IMG/VR virus record: IMGVR_UViG_3300047356_000053
Location: 1-37,207 of that record
Direction: 5' to 3' (one strand)
Origin: a virus
DNA length: 37,207 nt
Of this stretch, positions 1-7,718 are shown one piece after another; position 1 is the stretch's first letter, and each line of letters opens with the position of its first letter. The position numbers were made by a program, and so were the translations under genes. A model generated the notes under the pieces. That model saw only the letters and a list, made by a program, of their open reading frames with translations, had not been told where the DNA came from and ran no database searches.

Positions 1-516
1 GAAATTGCTACTGAGCAAGCTTACAAAGGGAATCGTAAAGAGGCTAGAAGACCAGTCCATTACGATTCTCTGCGTGAGTATCTCATTACTAAGTGGGGCT
101 TTAAACTCCAAGAAGGTCAAGAGGCTGATGATGCTATCGGAATAAAAGCATATTCATTACCAGAAGATTCTAGCTGCGTCATGACTATAGATAAAGACTT
201 AGACATGATTAGAGGATGGCACTACAACTTTGTCAAAGAAGATTTGTATTATGTTACCGAAGCTCAAGCCATTAAGAATTTCTACATTCAGATTCTTACT
301 GGTGATCGAGTTGACAACATTGCTGGTCTTAAAGGTATTGGTCCAGTTAAAGCTAAAAAGATTCTTGAGAAATGTTTTTCTGAAAACGAAATGTTCGACG
401 CTGTTTGTAAAAAGTATAAGAACGACATAGATACAATAACTGAACGTGGCAGGTTGTTGTGGATTCGTAGACAGGAGAATGAGATATGGGACCCACCTCT
501 TTATGAACAATACTAA
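1..516 (+). CDS. 5'-3' exonuclease, 5'-truncated by window edge
   Basis: This is the C-terminal 171 codons of the exonuclease that is complete at 34820-35533. It enters in frame at base 1 and lacks only the N-terminal part with the first metal-binding DGD motif. The kept part includes the EADDAIG acidic motif, TIDKDLDM, and the helix-3-turn-helix stretch LTGDRVDNIAGLKGIGPVKA, all typical of the T5/T7 gp6 flap-exonuclease family. The truncation is a window-edge effect, because the full gene is present in the other copy. Confidence 0.9.
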   Translation, partial: EIATEQAYKGNRKEARRPVHYDSLREYLITKWGFKLQEGQEADDAIGIKAYSLPEDSSCVMTIDKDLDMIRGWHYNFVKEDLYYVTEAQAIKNFYIQILTGDRVDNIAGLKGIGPVKAKKILEKCFSENEMFDAVCKKYKNDIDTITERGRLLWIRRQENEIWDPPLYEQY

Positions 517-529
517 TAGAAAGGTTGTT

Positions 530-916
530 ATGGATACTAAGAAACTTTGGGAATCTTTGAACACTAAAGACTTTCCAGAAATAGTTTACATAGAGTGGTG
601 GGATGCTCTATCTGATTGTGGTTGGGAAGACAATGTTAAGCCTAACATTCATCCTGTTTTAAGTGTAGGGTTTGTTGTGTCAGAAGATGACTCAGCTATT
701 TGTATCGCTGCTGCTTTATCTAACGAACAATCTAACTCAAGACTTCACATACCTAAAGGGTGGATCACTAAGATGAAAAGAGTTCGTTTGAATAAGTTCT
801 TAAACATAAGGAGAAAGCCATCAAAACCCAAAGTGCAAAAGCAAAAGGTAGAAAGCTCCAACAATGGTTCCGAGATCAAATCATTGGAGCGTTTTCATTT
901 TCACGATCAGATGTAA
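530..916 (+). CDS. Conserved phage protein with apparent stop-loss extension
   Basis: The start chosen is the ATG at 530, preceded by AAAGG; an upstream in-frame ATG has no such signal. The 128-residue product opens MDTKKLWESL and has a WWDALSDCGW stretch, VGFVVSEDD, and IPKGWI near residue 85, a pattern I associate with a small phage protein of unknown role. The last 31 residues are lysine- and serine-rich and overlap the next gene out of frame. If base 822 were G rather than C, a TGA at 821-823 would end this protein at 97 residues in an ATGA overlap, the usual junction in this genome. The C-terminal tail is therefore probably a recent read-through extension. Function unknown. Confidence 0.75.
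   Translation: MDTKKLWESLNTKDFPEIVYIEWWDALSDCGWEDNVKPNIHPVLSVGFVVSEDDSAICIAAALSNEQSNSRLHIPKGWITKMKRVRLNKFLNIRRKPSKPKVQKQKVESSNNGSEIKSLERFHFHDQM
808..822 (+). promoter_or_regulatory. Ribosome binding site pointing to an ATC start codon
   Basis: AAGGAG at 808-813 is followed by six bases and then ATC at 820-822, in frame with the resolvase. No ATG, GTG or TTG lies at a suitable distance in that frame before the conserved N-terminal residues begin. The site argues that translation starts, or used to start, at 820. Confidence 0.6.
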
Positions 917-1179
917 GATCCACAAGCATGGGTGCTGGAGGTGAGGACATACAGTTCTCTCAAGAGGTAGGAGATCAGTTAGGTATATCTATTGAATGTA
1001 AATCAAGAGAGTCTATAGCTGTTTATGCTTTTTATTCTCAAGCTGCTGATAATTGCCCTGAAGGTAGAGAACCTGTGGTTATTATTAAGCAGAATCATTC
1101 TAAACCTTTGGCTGTTATTGATGCTAAGTATTATGTTAAATTACTGAAAGGAACCAATGAGACATTTGATAATTCCTGA
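820..1179 (+). CDS. Putative Holliday junction resolvase/PD-(D/E)xK nuclease with ATC start
   Basis: Read from 820 the 119-residue product begins (M)KTQSAKAKGRKLQQW, and continues through RSTSMGAGGEDI to SIECK. This N-terminus, the GED and the E-x-K match the phage family annotated as endonuclease or Holliday junction resolvase, with a PD-(D/E)xK-type active site. The first ATG in frame is at 928, but starting there would discard the conserved basic N-terminal helix, which lies in the same open frame back to 820. It overlaps the metallophosphoesterase start by 23 bases. A role in resolving branched replication intermediates is inferred from the family and the position among replication genes. 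With an ATC start, expression may be much reduced. Confidence 0.75.
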   Translation: MKTQSAKAKGRKLQQWFRDQIIGAFSFSRSDVRSTSMGAGGEDIQFSQEVGDQLGISIECKSRESIAVYAFYSQAADNCPEGREPVVIIKQNHSKPLAVIDAKYYVKLLKGTNETFDNS

Positions 1180-1921
1180 CACACAGTGTAAGCCTAACAA
1201 CTCATTCGATCACTTAGCGTGGGCAGGTGAGTACGCTGTTAAGATTAAACCTGATGTCATCGTTCATCTAGGAGATCACTGGGATATGCCTAGCCTAAGC
1301 GTTTATGACATTGGTAAAAAGTCGTTCGAGGGTAGAACTTATCATGATGATATCGAGGCTGGTAACAAGGCTATGGATACCTTCATGAAACCTGTTATTG
1401 CAGAACAGAAGAGGCAGCGACTAAACAAGAAGAAAGTCTGGAAACCTAAAAAGGTCTTTCTTATTGGTAATCATGAGTATCGCATCGACAGAGCTATTGA
1501 GTCAGACAGAAAGCTAGAAGGATTAATTGGTTATGATGATTTTAATTTAAAGAAATATAACTGGGAGGTCCATCCTTTTCTCGATGTAGCGGTCATCAAT
1601 GGGATAGCTTACAGTCACTACTTTACTTCTGGTGTTATGGGTAGACCTGTCAGTAGTCCTAATCTTTTATTGCAAAAAAAACACATGAGCTGTGTGATGG
1701 GTCATGTCCAAGATAGAGCTATTTCATTCAGTAAGAAAGCTGATGGATCTAGGATCACTGGTCTATTTGCTGGTATCTTCTATCAGCATGATGAGGAGTA
1801 TCTTAATCCTCAGACTAACGGTAGCTGGTCTGGTGTGTGGGTGTTTAATGAAGTCACCAGTGGTAGCTTCGACGAGATGCCTGTGTCAATAAACTATCTG
1901 AGGAAACAGTATGGAAATTAA
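1157..1921 (+). CDS. Calcineurin-like metallophosphoesterase
   Basis: The 254-residue protein has the metal-ligand blocks of the calcineurin-like phosphoesterase superfamily in order: PDTQ (7-10), LGDHWD (38-43), GNHE (104-107), SHYF (153-156) and GHVQ (182-185). The ATG at 1157 is preceded by AAGGAA. The gene overlaps its neighbours on both sides, so it sits in a translationally coupled block. Such enzymes occur in many phage replication modules as candidate nucleases or phosphodiesterases. The substrate cannot be read from the sequence. Confidence 0.9.
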   Translation: MRHLIIPDTQCKPNNSFDHLAWAGEYAVKIKPDVIVHLGDHWDMPSLSVYDIGKKSFEGRTYHDDIEAGNKAMDTFMKPVIAEQKRQRLNKKKVWKPKKVFLIGNHEYRIDRAIESDRKLEGLIGYDDFNLKKYNWEVHPFLDVAVINGIAYSHYFTSGVMGRPVSSPNLLLQKKHMSCVMGHVQDRAISFSKKADGSRITGLFAGIFYQHDEEYLNPQTNGSWSGVWVFNEVTSGSFDEMPVSINYLRKQYGN

Positions 1922-2198
1922 AAAGGTGCTACAAACCAGAGCAGGTACTTATGGTGAATACAGGGACGTAAGTCAGATCAGTCAGGACATAAAGAAAGTA
2001 ATTAAGAACTCTCGTAATTACCCACTAATGCCAGCTTATATGTTAGAGTCTCTTGAGTTAATAGCAAACAAGTTAGCTAGGATTCTTAATGGTGATCCTC
2101 TCTATGATGATTCTTGGAGGGACATTTCAGGATACTGTACTTTAGTGTTGATGGAAATAGAAGACATGGAGAACTCAGATGAATCTCACGATTCCTGA
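1911..2198 (+). CDS. DUF6378-like small phage protein
   Basis: The 95-residue acidic protein shows the pattern R-x4-YGEY near the N-terminus and LELIANKLARILNGDP followed by DDSWRDISGYC. I recognise this as the phage domain DUF6378, whose function is unknown. The ATG at 1911 follows GAGGAA and overlaps the preceding gene by 11 bases. It is common beside nucleotide-metabolism and recombination genes. Confidence 0.8.
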   Translation: MEIKKVLQTRAGTYGEYRDVSQISQDIKKVIKNSRNYPLMPAYMLESLELIANKLARILNGDPLYDDSWRDISGYCTLVLMEIEDMENSDESHDS

Positions 2199-2334
2199 AC
2201 TTATAGAAAAATTATCTGTAATAGATGAAATAGAAATAATCGAAATGTTGGGTCTTACGTCTTTAGATATATTAAATAGATTTGAAGATATTGTAGAAAA
2301 CAATTATGACAAACTTATAGAGGAAATAGAATGA
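2179..2334 (+). CDS. Small conserved acidic protein upstream of the reductase
   Basis: A 51-codon gene runs from the ATG at 2179, overlapping the previous gene by 20 bases, to a TGA that forms an ATGA overlap with the reductase. The product (MNLTIPELIEKLSVIDEIEI at its start) is leucine/isoleucine- and glutamate-rich and predicted helical. Similar short proteins beginning with TIPELIEKL are familiar next to replication genes in marine T7-like phages. Function unknown. The right-hand copy is cut off by the window end. Confidence 0.75.
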   Translation: MNLTIPELIEKLSVIDEIEIIEMLGLTSLDILNRFEDIVENNYDKLIEEIE

Positions 2335-4223
2335 TGGATTTTTATCAAGAGTATATTGCTAAGTCTCGATACTGCAGATTTGTGCAGGATGAGGGACGTA
2401 GAGAGAACTGGTATGAGACAGTAGACCGATACATGGATTTCATGAAGAATCATTTAGAGACTAAACATAACTATGTGATTCCTATGGAAACAGACTCAGA
2501 GTTGCGAGAGGCTATTAAGAACTTAGAGGTAGTACCTTCTATGCGTTCTATCATGTCAGCAGGTAAGGCACTCGATAGAGACAACACAGCAGGATACAAC
2601 TGTAGCTATCTACCTGTTGATGATCCTAAAGCATTCGATGAGGCTATGTACATACTACTGTGTGGTACTGGTGTAGGCTTCAGTGTTGAGCATAAGTATG
2701 TTGACAAACTACCTGAGATACCTGAGAAACTATTCAAGTCAGACACGACTATCGTTGTTGCTGATAGTAAGGAAGGCTGGGCTAAAGCATTACGTCAGGT
2801 CATAGCACTGCTGTACTCTGGTGAGATACCTAAGTGGGACTTACGAAAGGTTAGACCTGCAGGGGCTAGACTCAAGACCTTTGGTGGTAGAGCTAGTGGA
2901 CCAGCACCACTGAATGAGTTGATTGAGTTTGTTATTAATAAGTTTCAAGGTGCAGTAGGACGCAAGCTCAACACACTAGAGTGCCATGACATTATGTGTA
3001 AGGTAGCTGAGGTTGTAGTAGTGGGTGGTGTTAGACGTTCAGCTATGATCTCACTGTCTGATCTGGAAGATGACAAGATGCGTCACGCTAAAGTAGGTCA
3101 ATGGTGGGAAGCTAATCCTCAACGTGCATTGGCTAACAACTCTGCTGTGTATGCTACCAAGCCTGATGTCGGTCAGTTCCTCAATGAGTGGACCAGCTTG
3201 TATCACAGTCACAGTGGTGAGCGAGGTATCTTTAATCGTGAGGCTGCTGTAGCTACTGCTAAGAAGAATGGTCGAAGAGACACAGACTTCGAGTTCGGTA
3301 CTAATCCATGTTCCGAGATTATCCTTAGACCTTATCAGTTCTGTAACTTGTCTGAGGTTGTGGTTAGAGATACAGATACCAAGTACGACCTAGAACGTAA
3401 GGTCAGACTAGCTACTATATTAGGAACGTATCAGTCTACAATGACTCACTTTCCTTATCTCAGAAAAATATGGCAGAAGAATACTGAGGCTGAGAGATTG
3501 CTAGGTGTGTCACTGACTGGTATCCTAGACAACAAACTTATGGGAGAAACCAGTGAGAAAACTAAAGAAATGCTTGAAGGACTCAGAGACATTTCGGTTG
3601 ATACAAACTTACAGCTATCCACTGAGCTTGATATTCCTGTGTCTGCTGCCATCACTTGCATTAAGCCTAGTGGCACTGTTAGTCAGCTTGTTGATAGTGC
3701 CAGTGGTATTCATACGAGACACAGTAAGTATTATGTTCGTAGGGTTCGAGGCGATAAGAAAGATCCTCTATCGACGTTCATGACTGAGCAGGGTATACCG
3801 TCTGAAGATTGTGTGCTACGACCAGAATCTACTACTGTTTTTAGCTTTCCTAAGAAGTCACCAGACAGTGCATTACTGCGTGACGATATAACAGCTATCG
3901 AACACTTAGACTTATGGTTGATGTATCAGAAGCACTGGTGTGAGCATAAGCCTTCAGTCACTATCTCTGTTGAGGAGCATGAGTGGGTAGAAGTAGGCTC
4001 ATGGATTTGGAAGAACTTCGATGACGTTAGTGGTGTTAGCTTCTTGCCCTACGATGGCGGGACATACAAACAAGCACCCTATGAAGAGTGCAGTGAGGAG
4101 GAGTATAAAGAACTGCTTCACAAGATGCCTACAAGTATTGATTGGGACAGTCTCATCGAGGTTGATGACAATGTGGAGGGAGTACAGACACTGGCTTGTA
4201 CAGCAGGAGTGTGTGAGATTTAA
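2331..4223 (+). CDS. nrdJ: Adenosylcobalamin-dependent (class II) ribonucleotide reductase
   Basis: The 630-residue protein makes deoxyribonucleotides for phage DNA synthesis using coenzyme B12. It carries the residue set of the monomeric Lactobacillus-type enzyme: a redox Cys in NCSYLPVD (C91), GTGVGF (112-117), the radical Cys in NPCSE (C327) with Glu two residues on (E329), a second redox Cys eleven residues on (C338), and a C-terminal CTAGVC shuttle pair five residues apart (C623, C628). It is shorter than the roughly 740-residue reference but has no motif missing. The start is ATGATG at 2331, with GAGG upstream. It is the last gene of the rightward arm and meets the leftward late genes tail-to-tail, the stop codons overlapping at 4221-4222. 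Confidence 0.95.
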   Translation: MMDFYQEYIAKSRYCRFVQDEGRRENWYETVDRYMDFMKNHLETKHNYVIPMETDSELREAIKNLEVVPSMRSIMSAGKALDRDNTAGYNCSYLPVDDPKAFDEAMYILLCGTGVGFSVEHKYVDKLPEIPEKLFKSDTTIVVADSKEGWAKALRQVIALLYSGEIPKWDLRKVRPAGARLKTFGGRASGPAPLNELIEFVINKFQGAVGRKLNTLECHDIMCKVAEVVVVGGVRRSAMISLSDLEDDKMRHAKVGQWWEANPQRALANNSAVYATKPDVGQFLNEWTSLYHSHSGERGIFNREAAVATAKKNGRRDTDFEFGTNPCSEIILRPYQFCNLSEVVVRDTDTKYDLERKVRLATILGTYQSTMTHFPYLRKIWQKNTEAERLLGVSLTGILDNKLMGETSEKTKEMLEGLRDISVDTNLQLSTELDIPVSAAITCIKPSGTVSQLVDSASGIHTRHSKYYVRRVRGDKKDPLSTFMTEQGIPSEDCVLRPESTTVFSFPKKSPDSALLRDDITAIEHLDLWLMYQKHWCEHKPSVTISVEEHEWVEVGSWIWKNFDDVSGVSFLPYDGGTYKQAPYEECSEEEYKELLHKMPTSIDWDSLIEVDDNVEGVQTLACTAGVCEI

Positions 4224-4378
4224 TCTTTCTTATTATTAATTAAATCAAATAGGGCACGTACTTTCTCTTCTAACACTGAGATGCGTGCCCCAATCTCTGC
4301 CTTCCAAGTAATAGCTAAGAACACTACGATGAGGAGACCAGAGATAATCTCCCAGAAGTTTATGATGAACTGCTCCAT
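4220..4378 (-). CDS. Small single-span membrane protein, possible holin
   Basis: The 52-codon gene starts at an ATG directly after the TAA of the transglycosylase gene (TAAATG) and ends inside the stop codon of the convergent reductase gene. The product has one hydrophobic span (residues 12-25, SGLLIVVFLAITW) followed by a heptad-like stretch (EIGARISVLEEKVRALF). This architecture and the position next to a wall-degrading enzyme suit a small holin or holin accessory. No family match is certain. It fills the whole interval between the two arms. Confidence 0.6.
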   Translation of the reverse strand: MEQFIINFWEIISGLLIVVFLAITWKAEIGARISVLEEKVRALFDLINNKKD

Positions 4379-5047
4379 TTAATTCTTAATTCCTAATATT
4401 TCTCTGTTAGCATTGGCAAGAATTTTTGGGTCCCACGCCTCACCTTCTTTCTTTGTGTGGTGTAGGTTCAAGTAAATTTTATACATTGCTTTCTTTTGTT
4501 CCTTCTCACTAGCATTAGGATCTAGTAAAGATTTAATTAGTTTGTCACTTCCTTCTTTTTCAAGTATGTCACCTAAAAATAAAATAGTCTGCTGATCTGG
4601 TGTCAGATCTTCAACCTTACCTGTTTTAAATACCTCGTCTAACCACGGAGCATCTATTCTTTTCTTAGCTCTATTTACAGCAGTCTGTAAAGCACTTTGT
4701 CCTCCTTCAGTGCCTACTAAAAACTGATAAAGTCCTGTAGCTGAGCTTGCTTCTTTTCCCTCTAATGGTTTATTTCTTGCTTTAGGATTTCCAGAACTTT
4801 CTGCTCTACCTACTTTAAGAGCAAAGTCATATAGGATGTTCCTTGCTCTAGTTGAATCAAGACCTTCCATTCCTGATCTGTTTAAATGTTTTGTCATCAG
4901 TGTTTCTGCTAATGGAGATCTTATTTGATTGACATCACTGACATTACTTACGTCTACTACTTCTGCTCTTCTTGTAGGAATAACCTCCATCTCAGGAGTA
5001 GACAGGATGTTACCAAACGCATCATAGTTATTACTCATCATGTCCAT
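4379..5047 (-). CDS. Virion-associated lytic transglycosylase-like protein
   Basis: The 222-residue protein contains a lysozyme-like core: catalytic Glu in GRAESSGNP (E83), then ATGLYQF (103-109), typical of goose-type and transglycosylase folds. About 80 residues precede the core and lack a signal peptide. The GAGG ribosome site 9 bases before the ATG supports the start. It follows three ejection-type proteins, so it is probably carried in the virion to open peptidoglycan during DNA entry, as the T7 gp16 transglycosylase domain does. A role as lysis endolysin is the alternative, since no other wall hydrolase is visible in the genome. Confidence 0.75.
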   Translation of the reverse strand: MDMMSNNYDAFGNILSTPEMEVIPTRRAEVVDVSNVSDVNQIRSPLAETLMTKHLNRSGMEGLDSTRARNILYDFALKVGRAESSGNPKARNKPLEGKEASSATGLYQFLVGTEGGQSALQTAVNRAKKRIDAPWLDEVFKTGKVEDLTPDQQTILFLGDILEKEGSDKLIKSLLDPNASEKEQKKAMYKIYLNLHHTKKEGEAWDPKILANANREILGIKN

Positions 5048-5050
5048 GTT

Positions 5051-6022
5051 TTATTTCCTCGGTTGTTCAGGAGTTTTAAATCCCTCTGTTTGTTTTTCTA
5101 GGTTGTCCAAATATGCATCAAGTTGTTCTTCAGTTGTTAGATCTTTAACCGCTTGATCTGCTAATGTTGCAGCAGGACTTGATAAGCTATCGTCTTTTAC
5201 AAAAGATGGTATTACTACTACTTCTGAAACAACTGCACCAAACCGATCATAAGTAGGATCAACCAAATCACCTTTCTCATTAACGTCAAGTCTTGGATTA
5301 CCTAACTCAAGACGTACCTCTTCAATACTTTTACCTTTTAAGTTTTCGTATTGATCTCCGTATGTAGGAGACTCGACAGGAGGTGGCATACCTAACTGAC
5401 CTCCGAACATTGTTTGTCCTTCTAATAAACTACTAGGGTCAGGAATAACAGTCCCCATAGATGGAACAGGAGCTATTGGTCTTTCCATCGAACCTCTTTG
5501 TGGATTAAATTCTTGTCTGGTTGGAGCAGGAGGCTGTCTGGTCATAGATAAAACATCGCCAGTAAACAGTCCAGAATTGTCTATAGGACTTTCAAACGCT
5601 GATCTGTAATCATCCATGACAGGAGGTCGTATATCTTGTAATACTGACTCATAAGAAAGTGGCTCTCCTACAGTACCTGCTGTTCTTCTAGGAAGATCAT
5701 TTGGCATTCTTTCTGGAGGTTCATCACTACGTCTGCTAGGAACACGAGGTGGTAAAGGAGGTGGAGGTGGTTCTTGTTCTACCTGTATGGGTTCTCCTCC
5801 TAACATACCAGATGTGAATCTAACAGTAGGTTGCTCATAACGATCAAAACTATATTCCTGTCTAGGAACAGGATTTAGAGGTTTGTAAGAATTATAAATA
5901 TCTTCAGAGTAATCTTGATACGAAGGACCAACAGGTTGCTGTGCAGCAGTTCCTCTTCCTATTCCAAATTCTCCAAGTCTTCCTACTAAATTGTTTAACA
6001 AACGGTCTAATCGACTAGCCAT
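5051..6022 (-). CDS. Proline-rich virion/ejection protein
   Basis: The 323-residue protein is low in complexity and proline-rich, with a polyproline tract (EPPPPPLPPR) near residue 90 and many arginine and glutamate residues, so it is probably largely disordered. It overlaps the preceding gene by one base in a TAATG junction. Its place between the large internal protein and the transglycosylase suggests an ejected or internal core protein. No enzymatic motif is seen. Confidence 0.55.
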   Translation of the reverse strand: MASRLDRLLNNLVGRLGEFGIGRGTAAQQPVGPSYQDYSEDIYNSYKPLNPVPRQEYSFDRYEQPTVRFTSGMLGGEPIQVEQEPPPPPLPPRVPSRRSDEPPERMPNDLPRRTAGTVGEPLSYESVLQDIRPPVMDDYRSAFESPIDNSGLFTGDVLSMTRQPPAPTRQEFNPQRGSMERPIAPVPSMGTVIPDPSSLLEGQTMFGGQLGMPPPVESPTYGDQYENLKGKSIEEVRLELGNPRLDVNEKGDLVDPTYDRFGAVVSEVVVIPSFVKDDSLSSPAATLADQAVKDLTTEEQLDAYLDNLEKQTEGFKTPEQPRK

Positions 6023-7707
6023 TATTCTTCCTCTTGTGTAGATCTTTCAAACATTCCTAAGTAACTAGGCGTAGCTGATGGTACTACTTGTGCTGCTTGC
6101 TGCGCTCTTCTTGCTGTTCTACCTGCAAGTTGTGAGGCTTCTCCAACAAATCTAGGAGAAGCAAGAGCCAATGGAAGAATAGAAGAAGGACTAAGCAAAC
6201 CAGCACCCACGCCATAAGCTGCACCTCCTGTTGCTAATGCGCTTGTTACTCTTCCTTGAAGTCCTCTAGGAACAACAGAACTTAACTCCTGACCAGCTAA
6301 CTGCGACATAAATTTCTTACCTCCTGTCACTCCTTCTAATTGCTGTGCTAAGTTTAATCTCTGTCCGTAGTTAGTAGAAACACCATCTCTCATTGAAGTT
6401 AATAGTTTTTTTAATGCTACTTCTGCTGTTTTCTTGTCTCCAACACTTAATGCTTTTTCAATCTCTTGAATTGTTTTTGAAGCATTCTCGTAGCTCTTCA
6501 TTACTTTACTGTAGTTAGGATCAACATCATCAATTGACTTTCTAACTAATTCAGCCATCTCAGAAAGAGCAGACCTAGCTTCTCCTATATAATTCATAGA
6601 TTCAGAGTTTAAAGTTCTCTTCAACTCATCAAAGTCAGCCAGTGATTTGTAATTTTGTTTTTCAGCTCTTTGTAATATTTCTGCTGCTTTTTCAGCAGCC
6701 TCTATAGTAGAAGCGTTTGTTGTTCTTATATTTTGAAGCTCAATCAATTTAGCTCTAAGAGGTGATAAAGATAAGTTAATATTTTTTAAATTTGCTTTAC
6801 CTTCTAAATAATTTCTTCTTCTTTGTTTATACAAAATATCTAAATTAAATCTAGCGTTGGCTACCACTTCTGTAGGATCTGCTTTTCCAGTTAAGCTATC
6901 TCTAAATCTCTTGACAGCATCTCCTCCTTCTTTACCAGCTTTGTATGCTTGAGAAACAGCTTCTCTTCCAGTCCCAGAGGTAAAAGATAAAGTAGTTGCT
7001 ACAGCAGGTGCTATAAGTTTTTTGTTTCCTACTTTAGCAACCTTACCTAAACCAGCAAGACCAAAAGTAATAGGATCTATCCTTGCAGCATATTTTGCAG
7101 CCTTTTCTAACCCAGCAGGAACTGTTGCTAGTTTAGCTCCTCTACCTGCTTTAGCAGCAGTGGCTACTACTTTAGCTGCTATGGTTGCTCCTCCACTAAG
7201 TACACCAGCTAAGTCAGCCATAAACCCTGCTGAATCTGTAGCTACAGTTCTTTTAATATTTTCCATACCACCGTATCTATCAGCAAAATACTCACCTACC
7301 GCAGAAGCTAATTGCTGACTTTCTTCATCTTCTCCAATAAGTTGAACAACTTCATCTGGTAAAGTGTTTTGTAAAATACCATAACCTAGTTGACCTACAG
7401 TTTTTGCTGTTTCAATAGGACTCGATACAGCGTCCCATAAAGCCATAGCTTCTCTCTTAGCAGAAGCACCAAAGCCTGAAACAGCTTCTTCAGCTACCTG
7501 TCCTAAACCTACATCGGTATAATCTTTTTTCGTAGGAGTAGGAATAGGATCTGGGTCAGGAGTTGGCTGTCCTTTTGGTTTCCTACTAGCTTTGTATTGC
7601 TTTTTTGCTGCTGCTATAATCTGTTCTTGTGTTGCTCCTTCAGGACCAGTAACAATTAACTCAGTACCGTCAGGTGCTGTAACTTCATAATCTACTAGAG
7701 TTGCCAT
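6022..7707 (-). CDS. Internal virion/DNA ejection protein
   Basis: The 561-residue protein opens with a small domain (VTGPEGATQEQIIAAAKKQY) that I have seen at the N-terminus of internal virion proteins of marine podoviruses. An alanine/glycine-rich region with amphipathic or membrane-active helices follows (about residues 130-240), then a long coiled-coil region and a hydrophobic C-terminal segment. The layout fits a protein ejected to form a channel across the cell envelope. Exact homology to T7 gp14-16 cannot be claimed. Confidence 0.6.
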   Translation of the reverse strand: MATLVDYEVTAPDGTELIVTGPEGATQEQIIAAAKKQYKASRKPKGQPTPDPDPIPTPTKKDYTDVGLGQVAEEAVSGFGASAKREAMALWDAVSSPIETAKTVGQLGYGILQNTLPDEVVQLIGEDEESQQLASAVGEYFADRYGGMENIKRTVATDSAGFMADLAGVLSGGATIAAKVVATAAKAGRGAKLATVPAGLEKAAKYAARIDPITFGLAGLGKVAKVGNKKLIAPAVATTLSFTSGTGREAVSQAYKAGKEGGDAVKRFRDSLTGKADPTEVVANARFNLDILYKQRRRNYLEGKANLKNINLSLSPLRAKLIELQNIRTTNASTIEAAEKAAEILQRAEKQNYKSLADFDELKRTLNSESMNYIGEARSALSEMAELVRKSIDDVDPNYSKVMKSYENASKTIQEIEKALSVGDKKTAEVALKKLLTSMRDGVSTNYGQRLNLAQQLEGVTGGKKFMSQLAGQELSSVVPRGLQGRVTSALATGGAAYGVGAGLLSPSSILPLALASPRFVGEASQLAGRTARRAQQAAQVVPSATPSYLGMFERSTQEEE

Positions 7708-7718
7708 TACTTATCCCT

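Larger units (their letters stand above)
1..2190. repeat. Left copy of 2190-bp terminal redundancy
   Basis: The sequence from base 1 to 2190 recurs in direct orientation at 35018-37207, with a constant offset of 35017. The copy begins inside the exonuclease gene and ends inside a 51-codon gene. Physical phage ends usually spare genes, so this looks like an overlap from a circular, concatemeric or circularly permuted molecule. The unique genome is therefore about 35,017 bp. Confidence 0.95.

Noticed and set aside
199-564. Minus-strand 121-codon frame opposite the exonuclease
   Set aside because: It lies wholly over a conserved gene, has a hydrophobic Phe/Leu-rich composition typical of antisense reading, and no start signal.
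4252-4290. Inverted repeat GGGCACG/CGTGCCC at the convergent gene ends
   Set aside because: The loop is 25 bases and no T-run follows on either strand, and it lies within the small membrane protein gene, so I do not call it a terminator.
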